Source of the DNA: an uncultured Odoribacter sp. | GTDB taxonomy: Bacteria; Bacteroidota; Bacteroidia; Bacteroidales; Marinifilaceae | Reading direction: 5' to 3' | Assembly: GCA_934725835.1 (NCBI GenBank) | Contig: CAKVCR010000101.1 | Span: 1-9,100, forward strand | DNA length: 9,100 bases | Shown: piece after piece, positions 1 to 5,868 of the stretch | Position numbering within the stretch: position 1 is the first letter of the stretch | Layout: each line of letters opens with the position of its first letter | Made by a program: the position numbers and the translations under genes | Notes under the pieces: generated by a model | Told to the model about the DNA's origin: nothing | The model's input: only the letters and a program-made list of their open reading frames with translations | Databases searched by the model: none

Positions 1-61
1 CCTCATAACTCTCTACGCTTCTTCTGAACCGACATTCTATTTCTGCCTTTTCTATACTCAT
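1..61 (-). CDS. bioC: BioC, malonyl-ACP O-methyltransferase, N-terminal fragment (runs off left edge)
   Basis: Only the first 20 codons are inside the window. The ATG (61-59) overlaps the bioG stop codon (60-58) as ATGA, which indicates translational coupling. The translation starts MSIEKAEIECRFRRS and continues VESYE. The pattern of a basic 'RF-x-RS' followed by 'SYE' matches the N-terminal helix of BioC proteins, which usually read like RF-x-x-S-x-x-SY-x-x-x-A. BioC is the SAM-dependent enzyme that methylates the free carboxyl of malonyl-ACP to start pimelate synthesis. Its partner esterase BioG is immediately upstream in the operon. No methyltransferase motif is visible because the gene is cut, so the call rests on the N-terminal pattern and gene order. 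Confidence 0.72.
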   Translation of the reverse strand, partial: MSIEKAEIECRFRRSVESYE

Positions 62-714
62 AGTTCCAAAATTTCTTCCCAACTTTCGAAATGATAAAAC
101 GGATAATGCCCTCCGTCTAAAACTACAATCTTTCTTGCCCGATTATCCCACCAAGCTCTTTGATTTGTCTGCGAAAAGATGACATCTCCTGATGAGACGT
201 ATACTTTATCCCACGTCAATGTATTTTGTCTTGTCTCCGACTGTAAACGAATTGCAGTCAATTCGTCGCACACCTCTTCCAGTTCTCTTTGAGGCTTGTC
301 GACAGCAAAACGCTTCCTTTCTTCTGCATCGGCAAGCATACGCAGCATAAATTTTTCACGTCCGGCAGCGTTCATCCCCCTTTCAGTCAATCGGTATATT
401 TTATCCGGTATGCCCCAAGAATCATTTACCGGATGTTCAGTGCCATTCAAAGCAATCAGCCGTGTATAGGAAATTCCCCATTCCGGAAGTACATTGGCAG
501 CAGCCCACACCCCCATAGACCAGGCCACAATATTGACCTCCCGATAAAGTGTCAATTCAGGAAGAACCTCTGTATTCAATTGCCGATAGTCATTTATCAT
601 TAAAATATCGTAATCTCCCGTTAAATGCCGCACAGCATTGCTGTCCATTCCCCATCCATTGAAAAATACGACCACCCTATCCGTGCTATTTTTATTCAGC
701 CACTCTATTCGCAT
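58..714 (-). CDS. bioG: BioG, pimeloyl-ACP methyl ester esterase
   Basis: This 218-residue alpha/beta-hydrolase-like protein is expected to hydrolyse pimeloyl-ACP methyl ester, ending the BioC-dependent chain and releasing pimeloyl-ACP for BioF. It is cytosolic, with no signal peptide. The N-terminal strand VVVFFNGWGMDS (residues 14-25) has the FNGWG signature of the BioG (DUF452) family. The nucleophile elbow is AWSMG with Ser66, and the catalytic His is probably His203 in GGHYPF. The acid residue is uncertain; Asp177 is one candidate. The length fits BioG and is shorter than BioH. An AAGG Shine-Dalgarno motif (725-722) overlaps the bioF stop, 7 bases before the ATG, so translation is probably coupled to bioF. 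The stop overlaps the bioC start. BioH is the functional alternative, but the FNGWG motif and the neighbouring bioC favour BioG. Confidence 0.9.
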   Translation of the reverse strand: MRIEWLNKNSTDRVVVFFNGWGMDSNAVRHLTGDYDILMINDYRQLNTEVLPELTLYREVNIVAWSMGVWAAANVLPEWGISYTRLIALNGTEHPVNDSWGIPDKIYRLTERGMNAAGREKFMLRMLADAEERKRFAVDKPQRELEEVCDELTAIRLQSETRQNTLTWDKVYVSSGDVIFSQTNQRAWWDNRARKIVVLDGGHYPFYHFESWEEILEL

Positions 715-723
715 ACATTCACC

Positions 724-1887
724 TTATTCCAGACATTCTAAAAACTCAAACAAGCATTCGTAATCTTCCATAGGAATAGAAGCGTTCAAAGAAAAACGGA
801 TACGTGCTTCATTTTTAGGAACAGTCGGATATCTTACAGGCAATGCAAAAAATCCATTTTCCTGCAACAGACCGGCCATCTCTATACTATTCTCATTTGA
901 ACCGCATAGCATAGGTACAATATGAGAATTGCCTCTGGTTTCGAATCCTTTTTCTTCCAAAACACGCTTCAAACGCTCGGAAACCTTAGTAAGCTTTAAA
1001 CGCAAATCATAAAAATCCGGCATCCGATTCAAAATAAAACGGGTCCATGCAACATTTGCCGGTGGCAATGCAGTGGTGAAAATCAAACTGCGCTGAGTGT
1101 TAATCAAATACTCACGGAATATCTCTTCACAGACGACAAAAGCACCCATTGATGCAAATGCCTTTCCAAAGGTACCCACTATAAAATCTATTTCATCCAT
1201 ACATGCCTGTTCCTCGCAACAACCTAATCCGTTTGTCCCACGCACACCTATTGCATGTGCTTCATCCACATACAAGAATGTATCGAATTCTTTCTTAATC
1301 TCGCACAATTGCTGTAAATCTGCGACATCACCATCCATGCTGAAAATAGATTCTGTCACAATAAATACATTTTCATACTCCTCCCTATGATGTAACAGCA
1401 AATTTCGCAAATGCTCATAATCCAAGTGCCGATATCGCAACATTTGCGCATCGCTCAAACGCAGACCGTCAATTATACTGGCATGTACTAATTTATCTGC
1501 AATGATTAAATCACGCTTACCTGACAATGCCGGTAGAATACCAATATTTGCATGATAGCCAGAATTAAACACTAATGCAGCCTCTTTATCATATATATCT
1601 GCCAAGTCATCTTCAAGCATTTTGTAATATTGATGATTACCGGACAATAAGCGTGACGAAGCCGCACTATATGATAATGCCATTACATCGGTCTCTGCCC
1701 TGAATTCATCTAACAGGCGCGGATTGCTGGACAATCCTAAATAATCGTTTGAAGAGAGATTCAGCATCTCCTTGCCATCGGCATGAATCAAGAATCCGTT
1801 GTGTTCAATCTCTCTCAACACCCGATAATTACCGGATTCTTTTACAATTTCTAACTTTCTAATATAGCGTTCTTTATTCATCATCAC
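724..1887 (-). CDS. bioF: BioF, 8-amino-7-oxononanoate synthase (PLP-dependent)
   Basis: BioF condenses pimeloyl-ACP with L-alanine, releasing CO2, to give 8-amino-7-oxononanoate. It is an alpha-oxoamine synthase of fold type I. At 387 residues it matches the family length. Visible motifs in order are SSNDYLGL (45-52), FNSGYHAN (107-114), HASIIDG (135-141), TESIFSMDGD (178-187), the cofactor-binding VDEAHAIG (207-214), and TFGKA with the Schiff-base lysine at Lys242. The longest frame opens GTG-ATG-ATG, so the start could be 1887, 1884 or 1881. The two ATG codons are more likely, and the GTG begins one base after the bioA stop. The spacing indicates coupling with bioA. Related 2-amino-3-ketobutyrate ligase (Kbl) has similar motifs, but the biotin operon decides the assignment. 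Confidence 0.95.
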   Translation of the reverse strand: MMMNKERYIRKLEIVKESGNYRVLREIEHNGFLIHADGKEMLNLSSNDYLGLSSNPRLLDEFRAETDVMALSYSAASSRLLSGNHQYYKMLEDDLADIYDKEAALVFNSGYHANIGILPALSGKRDLIIADKLVHASIIDGLRLSDAQMLRYRHLDYEHLRNLLLHHREEYENVFIVTESIFSMDGDVADLQQLCEIKKEFDTFLYVDEAHAIGVRGTNGLGCCEEQACMDEIDFIVGTFGKAFASMGAFVVCEEIFREYLINTQRSLIFTTALPPANVAWTRFILNRMPDFYDLRLKLTKVSERLKRVLEEKGFETRGNSHIVPMLCGSNENSIEMAGLLQENGFFALPVRYPTVPKNEARIRFSLNASIPMEDYECLFEFLECLE

Positions 1888-1888
1888 T

Positions 1889-3169
1889 TTACATATTACT
1901 TACAATCTTCAACAATCCTGCTGTCAATTTACTCAACTCTGCCGGTTTGATGACAAAAGGAGGCATGATATAAACCAATTTTCCAAACGGACGAACCCAA
2001 ATTCCTTCTTCGACAAATTTGGCCTGTAATACTGCCATATTGACCGGTTCTTTCATCTCAAGCACTCCTATAGCGCCGAGTACCCGAACATCTGCAACTT
2101 GTTGCATTTGGGCTGCAGGCTCCAATTCTTTACGCAATTGCCGCTCAATACCTTTAACCATATTTTCCACATCATAACTCTTTAATAAATCAATGGAAGC
2201 ACAGGCAACTGCACATGCTAAAGGATTACCCATGAAAGTGGGACCATGCATAAAGACAAACGGCTCCCGAGAACAAATTGTTGTCGCCACAGCATCAGTT
2301 GCCATGGTTGCTGCGAAACTCATGTACCCGCCTGTGATGGCTTTACCTATACACATAATATCCGGAGAGATACCGGCATAATCCACTGCCCATAATTTAC
2401 CGGTACGTCCAAAACCGGTAGCTATCTCATCGCAAATCAATAACACCTCATACTCATCACACAAGCGTCTCACTTCTTTCAGATAGTCTGCCGAATAAAA
2501 CCACATTCCACCGGCACCTTGCACTATAGGTTCAAGAATAACAGCAGCCATATCAGCATGATGCGCCTCAAAGCATGCCCTTAGTTCACGATAATCTTCT
2601 TCAACACATGTTTCTCCAAAACGGCGTTCCGGACGACTGATAAAATATTGTATCGGCAAGCAACCATGAAAAATCCCGTGCATACCGGTCACTGGGTCGC
2701 ATACAGACATGGCATTCCAAGTGTCACCATGATATCCTTTGGTGATAGTCATGAAATGCTTTTTCTCTTCTCTACCTGCCGCATACCAATATTGAATAGC
2801 CATTTTCATAGCAACTTCCACAGAGACAGAACCGGAATCAGAGAAAAATATCTTATCCATTCCATCGGGAGCTATTGACAAAACTTTTTCTGCCAATTCC
2901 ACTGCGGGACGATGTGTAAATCCACCGAACATCACATGCGACATATTATCAATCTGTTTCCGCAGTGCTTCGTTCAATACCGGATTGTTATACCCATGTA
3001 TTTCACACCACCAAGATGACATGCCGTCAATCAACCGCCTGCCATCTTCTAATTCGATATAGACACCTTCTGCCCGTTTAACCGGAAATACAGGGAGCGG
3101 ATCAATCGTAGATGTGTAGGGATGCCAAATATGTTCCCTGTCATATTTTAGTAATTCTTCAGTATTCAT
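1889..3169 (-). CDS. bioA: BioA, adenosylmethionine-8-amino-7-oxononanoate aminotransferase
   Basis: BioA transfers an amino group, normally from SAM, to 8-amino-7-oxononanoate to give 7,8-diaminononanoate. It is a 426-residue class III PLP aminotransferase of usual length. HPYTS near the N-terminus (16-20) contains the tyrosine equivalent to E. coli Tyr17. GMSSWWCEIHGYNNP (49-63) carries the active-site Trp pair. SDSGSVSVEVAMKMA (110-124) and GYHGDT (145-150) form the cofactor phosphate region, ICDEIATGFGRTG (245-257) holds the pyridine-N aspartate Asp247, and GKAITGGYMS has the PLP lysine at Lys276. GPTFMGNPLACA follows. These are the signatures of SAM-using BioA rather than of lysine-using BioK, although donor choice cannot be proved from motifs alone. 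The ATG lies 10 bases after the bioB stop, with no clear Shine-Dalgarno. Confidence 0.95.
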   Translation of the reverse strand: MNTEELLKYDREHIWHPYTSTIDPLPVFPVKRAEGVYIELEDGRRLIDGMSSWWCEIHGYNNPVLNEALRKQIDNMSHVMFGGFTHRPAVELAEKVLSIAPDGMDKIFFSDSGSVSVEVAMKMAIQYWYAAGREEKKHFMTITKGYHGDTWNAMSVCDPVTGMHGIFHGCLPIQYFISRPERRFGETCVEEDYRELRACFEAHHADMAAVILEPIVQGAGGMWFYSADYLKEVRRLCDEYEVLLICDEIATGFGRTGKLWAVDYAGISPDIMCIGKAITGGYMSFAATMATDAVATTICSREPFVFMHGPTFMGNPLACAVACASIDLLKSYDVENMVKGIERQLRKELEPAAQMQQVADVRVLGAIGVLEMKEPVNMAVLQAKFVEEGIWVRPFGKLVYIMPPFVIKPAELSKLTAGLLKIVSNM

Positions 3170-3179
3170 CGTTTTAATT

Positions 3180-4133
3180 TCAAATAGTAAATCCCAATTC
3201 TTTAACCTTTTTCATGTCCTCCATTACCTTGGAGCCTACCGTAGTCAGTAAGTCGCCTACAATAGCAGCATTAATTCCCGCTGCAATAGCTTCCGCTTCA
3301 ATATGAGCGATTAACATTCTACCGCCTGCAAAGCGCAAATATGCAGCAGGATGAATAAAACGGAAAATTGCAATTGTAGTCAATACCTCTTCATCTGACA
3401 ATGGAGCTGCATGCTCCAACGGTGTACCCGGAATTGGATTCAACACATTAATCGGTATGGATTTAATACCCAAATCACGGATAGTCAGTGCAAGATCAAT
3501 GCGGTCTTCCATTGTTTCCCCCATCCCTATAATTCCTCCGGAACAAACTTCCATGCCAATTTCCTGGGCAGCTCGGATTGTGGCAATCTTCTCATCCATC
3601 GTATGGGTGGAGCATAACTTACCGAAATAATGCGGAGAGGTCTCTAAATTACAATGGTACCTCCTGATGCCGGCATCCATCAACTTCTGCAGCTGCTCCT
3701 TCTTCAACAACCCCATTGAGGCACACAGGTTGAGTGAAGAGTGCTTGCCGATTTTTACGGCATATTCACAGATACGGTCAATATTACGATCGGATAGTGC
3801 CCTTCCACTGGTGACAAAAGAAAATTTATCAACACCGTATTCATTGTTCAGTCGTGCCATTTGCATACAGGTCTCTTCATCCACCAACTCGTATTCATTC
3901 ACGTTTGTTTTGAATACTGCCGACTGAGCACACCATTTGCAGTTCTCGGAACAGCGCCCGGAACGGGCATTTATAATCGAACATGTATCGAAATGACGAC
4001 CGACCATTTTATCACGGATTTCTCCCGCAGCGGCATACAATGCCTGCTTATCCTGCATCAGGCTCAGGGATAAAGCCTCTTCGCGCGTTATCTGCCCTCC
4101 CGACAATACTTTTTTCTTTAAACTTTCAATCAT
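3180..4133 (-). CDS. bioB: BioB, biotin synthase (radical SAM), variant auxiliary-cluster site
   Basis: BioB inserts sulfur into dethiobiotin to form biotin, the last step of the pathway. The 317-residue protein has the radical SAM motif C-x3-C-x2-C at Cys61, Cys65 and Cys68 (CSENCKWCAQS). Further family motifs are YHCNLETSP (159-167), CSGGIIGMGE (197-206), PINVLNPIPGTPL (227-239) and YLRFAGGR (265-272). By hand alignment with E. coli BioB, three of the four [2Fe-2S] ligands are kept (Cys137 for C128, Cys197 for C188, Arg267 for R260). The fourth, C97, is replaced by Ser105 in KFSFVTSGR. Additional cysteines occur at 51, 161 and 174. I remember a similar Ser-containing motif in clostridial BioB, so this appears to be an anaerobe-type subgroup rather than a damaged gene. 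It is the first recognised bio gene of the operon. Confidence 0.95.
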   Translation of the reverse strand: MIESLKKKVLSGGQITREEALSLSLMQDKQALYAAAGEIRDKMVGRHFDTCSIINARSGRCSENCKWCAQSAVFKTNVNEYELVDEETCMQMARLNNEYGVDKFSFVTSGRALSDRNIDRICEYAVKIGKHSSLNLCASMGLLKKEQLQKLMDAGIRRYHCNLETSPHYFGKLCSTHTMDEKIATIRAAQEIGMEVCSGGIIGMGETMEDRIDLALTIRDLGIKSIPINVLNPIPGTPLEHAAPLSDEEVLTTIAIFRFIHPAAYLRFAGGRMLIAHIEAEAIAAGINAAIVGDLLTTVGSKVMEDMKKVKELGFTI

Positions 4134-4153
4134 ATCTATCCGTCTTTAATATC

Positions 4154-4192
4154 AAAAAGAGGATATACCACATTGTCGATATATCCTCTTTT
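4154..4192 (-). terminator. Perfect 13-bp dyad with U-rich tail just upstream of bioB: terminator, attenuator or operator
   Basis: The arms AAAAGAGGATATA (4155-4167) and TATATCCTCTTTT (4180-4192) are perfect reverse complements, separated by 12 bases. Read on the minus strand, the stem starts a few bases after the TAA of the 93-codon ORF and ends in CTCTTTTTGAT, which looks like an intrinsic terminator tail. The bioB ATG follows about 20 bases later, leaving too little room for a separate bioB promoter downstream. It could therefore be a partial terminator or attenuator controlling read-through into bio, an RNA-processing or stabilising stem, or a protein-binding operator. The sequence is not the BirA operator type I know from E. 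coli or Bacillus. The dyad itself is certain; its role is inferred. Confidence 0.5.
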
Positions 4193-4195
4193 AAT

Positions 4196-4477
4196 TTATA
4201 TAATCTCCGTTGCAACAGGACACATTTCACCCTTGCTGCGATCGTTTATCTGACATTCTTTCACCGTCAGGACTACCATAGGTACCAAGTCTGCCACACT
4301 ATCCAAATTGACTATGACACCATTCCTGATAGCTTTTAACAGTACATTTTTATACATATGGAGTGCCAGTCGGGAAATCTTCACTTCCCTACCCAAGCCG
4401 GCAAATACAGCATACCCTTTCTTGCTCCAGCAAGAAAAGTGCAGGTAATGTTTTCTTAATGCCAAGCGGTGTGTCAT
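4196..4477 (-). CDS. Small hypothetical protein of 93 residues upstream of bioB
   Basis: I cannot assign a function. The ORF runs ATG to TAA in the bio direction, ending 62 bases before bioB. The N-terminal third contains a compact aromatic and basic block, FSCWSKKGYAVFAGLGREVKI in outline (residues 14-34), followed by a helix-like stretch and a hydrophobic segment, LVPMVVLTV (64-72), too short to span a membrane. There is no signal peptide, and the three cysteines (16, 75, 86) form no known motif. I have a memory of short Bacteroidales proteins with a similar W-S-R/K-K-x-Y-A-x-F-x-x-L-G block, which would make this a real lineage-specific gene, but I cannot name the family. A 67-codon minus frame overlaps it at 4592-4389, which I consider noncoding. 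No good Shine-Dalgarno is visible. A TAATTTTG -7 box lies about 23 bases upstream of the ATG. Confidence 0.6.
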   Translation of the reverse strand: MTHRLALRKHYLHFSCWSKKGYAVFAGLGREVKISRLALHMYKNVLLKAIRNGVIVNLDSVADLVPMVVLTVKECQINDRSKGEMCPVATEII

Positions 4478-4499
4478 ATGTATAGCTTATATTCGTTGC

Positions 4500-4507
4500 C
4501 AAAATTA
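4500..4507 (-). promoter_or_regulatory. Candidate -7 box (TAATTTTG) for the small ORF and bio operon
   Basis: On the minus strand this octamer matches the Bacteroidetes TAnnTTTG -7 consensus exactly. A TTTG that could serve as the -33 element occurs at 4526-4523, but the spacer is 15 bases rather than the usual 19-21, so support is partial. If used, transcription would start near 4494, giving a very short leader before the ATG at 4477. It is the only exact TAnnTTTG match on the minus strand between the small ORF and queC. Confidence 0.35.
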
Positions 4508-4609
4508 CGAAAATTATTAAAACAAAGCCACTCCTAAGAAAAAAACGATGTTTTTGTTTCATACGAAGAAATATTTTATGCAAACACCTCATATTTCAAT
4601 AAAATAGCA

Positions 4610-4617
4610 TAGTTTTG
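4610..4617 (+). promoter_or_regulatory. Candidate -7 box (TAGTTTTG) for queCDE
   Basis: TAGTTTTG matches the Bacteroidetes TAnnTTTG consensus exactly and lies 49 bases before the queC ATG. No TTTG is present at the expected -33 position (about 4585-4590), so the promoter would rely on the -7 box alone. The predicted leader of about 44 bases is A/T-rich. I see no preQ1-riboswitch-like structure in it. Confidence 0.35.
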
Positions 4618-4666
4618 CACTCATCTTAAACACTACACACAAAGCAAATAATTAAATTATCGATAA

Positions 4667-5341
4667 ATGAAAAAGGCTATTGTATTATTATCAGGAGGTC
4701 TGGATTCAACCACGGCTCTTTATTTAGCAAAAAATCAAGGATTTGACGAATTATATGCCATCACATTTCTGTATGGTCAAAAACATGATAAAGAACTGAA
4801 AAGTGCACAAGCTGTGGCTAAGGCAGTGGGAGTCAAAGAACACAAAATCGTAAATCTTCTACTCAACCAATGGCACGGATGCTCACTGACAGACCCAGAT
4901 ATGGAAGTGAAGGACGGAGATGCTGAACGCACTGATATTCCGGATACATACGTTCCAGCCCGCAATATGGTGTTCTTATCAGTAGCTGCTTCGTGGGCAG
5001 ATGCTTTGGATATTACAGACATTTTCATTGGTGTCAGCGAAGTAGACTACTCCGGTTATGTGGATTGCAGAGAGGAATTTATAAAAGCCATGGAGCAGGC
5101 AGTCAATTTAGGAACGGTATTGGGAGCTGAAAAAAAACAACACATTACGATACATGCCCCTTTTATGCACATGACAAAAGCAGAAGAGGTAAAACTGGGA
5201 GAACAGTTAGGTGTTGACTTTGGACTCACCTGGACATGCTACCGAGGCGGAGACAAACCCTGCGGCACCTGCGACAGCTGTCTGCTCAGAGCGAAGGCTT
5301 TTGAAGAAGCCGGCGTAACAGACCCATTAACCATATTGTAG
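4667..5341 (+). CDS. queC: QueC, 7-cyano-7-deazaguanine (preQ0) synthase
   Basis: QueC converts 7-carboxy-7-deazaguanine to preQ0 using ATP and ammonia, the last step before preQ0 enters queuosine synthesis. The 224-residue length is usual for the family. The N-terminal PP-loop SGGLDSTT (9-16) binds ATP. YVPARNMVFLSVAASWA (95-111) and IGVSEVDYSGYVDCR (121-135) are strongly conserved QueC segments. The C-terminal zinc site is Cys191, Cys199, Cys202 and Cys205 (C-x7-C-x2-C-x2-C, within CYRGGDKPCGTCDSC). The ATG follows an A/T-rich leader containing the palindrome TTATCGATAA (4657-4666) and no Shine-Dalgarno, which is common in this phylum. It is the first gene of the queC-queD-queE run, although its product acts last of the three. 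Confidence 0.96.
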   Translation: MKKAIVLLSGGLDSTTALYLAKNQGFDELYAITFLYGQKHDKELKSAQAVAKAVGVKEHKIVNLLLNQWHGCSLTDPDMEVKDGDAERTDIPDTYVPARNMVFLSVAASWADALDITDIFIGVSEVDYSGYVDCREEFIKAMEQAVNLGTVLGAEKKQHITIHAPFMHMTKAEEVKLGEQLGVDFGLTWTCYRGGDKPCGTCDSCLLRAKAFEEAGVTDPLTIL

Positions 5342-5349
5342 TAGAAAGC

Positions 5350-5358
5350 AGGAGAAGG
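5350..5358 (+). promoter_or_regulatory. Strong ribosome binding site for queD
   Basis: AGGAGAAGG lies 2 bases upstream of the queD ATG in total length, with its AGGAG core 6 bases before the start. It stands out because most genes in this window lack a clear Shine-Dalgarno, and it fixes the queD start at 5361. Confidence 0.55.
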
Positions 5359-5360
5359 AT

Positions 5361-5858
5361 ATGATTATCAGAAAACTATTCAAATTTGAAGGCGCTCATA
5401 TTGTACGCAATTGCTCGTCTGAAAAATGCAGAGAAAATATTCACGGACATTCATACATTGTGGAGGTATTTATCACATCAGACAAATTGGATGACGGGTA
5501 TATGATTATGGATTTTTGCCGATTGAAAAAAGTCAAGGATTTCATTGAGAGCTTTGACCACACATACTCTTTGTGGCATAAAGAAGATGAAGATTTTAAA
5601 GCATTTATATACAAATACAATAAACGGGTTGCAGAGATTCCGGTCTCCCCGTCAGCAGAAGGATTTGCTTTGATGTTCTTTTACGTCATTGACAGGATTC
5701 TAAATGAAATGCCGTCAGTCAACGGTGAAGGAAATGTGCAACTTCATTCTGTACGCGTACACGAGACTGCTACAGGATATGCAGAAGCTTTCCGGGAAGA
5801 TTTGGCATTAGTTCATTTCACCATGGATGACTTCCATTTCAGTTTTTCAAACAATTAA
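5361..5858 (+). CDS. queD: QueD, 6-carboxy-5,6,7,8-tetrahydropterin synthase
   Basis: QueD converts dihydroneopterin triphosphate to 6-carboxytetrahydropterin, the first committed step to preQ0. The 6-pyruvoyl-tetrahydropterin synthase fold is shown by zinc ligands His13 (FEGAH), His28 and His30 (HGHSY). The candidate catalytic cysteine is Cys23, giving C-x4-HGH rather than the C-x3-HGH of E. coli QueD. The catalytic Asp66-His67 pair lies in SFDHTY, and the pterin-binding glutamate is probably Glu135 in VHETATG. At 165 residues it is longer than E. coli QueD (about 121); the extra length is in the middle (about 72-100) and at the C-terminus. Position between queC and queE supports QueD over a pterin synthase of another pathway. 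It starts 19 bases after queC, with a strong Shine-Dalgarno. Confidence 0.92.
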   Translation: MIIRKLFKFEGAHIVRNCSSEKCRENIHGHSYIVEVFITSDKLDDGYMIMDFCRLKKVKDFIESFDHTYSLWHKEDEDFKAFIYKYNKRVAEIPVSPSAEGFALMFFYVIDRILNEMPSVNGEGNVQLHSVRVHETATGYAEAFREDLALVHFTMDDFHFSFSNN

Positions 5859-5868
5859 TCTCAACAAT

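Noticed and set aside
3983..4339. 118-codon plus-strand ORF spanning the bioB start, the dyad and the small ORF
   Set aside because: It is antisense to bioB and to the small ORF, crosses a hairpin, and has no recognisable motif. It is an out-of-frame shadow.
4538..4560. AAAAAC-GAT-GTTTTT hairpin in the bio/que intergenic region
   Set aside because: It is a six-pair, almost purely A/T stem with a bulge when extended, easily expected by chance in A/T-rich DNA, and not placed after any gene end.
4389..4592. 67-codon minus-strand ORF whose start resembles a signal peptide (hydrophobic run LIIFVILA)
   Set aside because: It overlaps the more convincing 93-codon ORF in another frame, and its hydrophobic part comes from A/T-rich intergenic DNA. 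The candidate -7 box lies inside it.
4618..4666. Possible preQ1 riboswitch in the queC leader
   Set aside because: The leader is about 44 A/T-rich bases with no G/C-rich stem or preQ1-type pseudoknot tail. Only the short palindrome TTATCGATAA is visible.
5827..5868. Upstream in-frame ATG extending queE by 14 residues into queD
   Set aside because: It would overlap the end of queD by 32 bases and has no ribosome binding site. The ATG at 5869 gives a more usual QueE N-terminus and normal operon spacing.
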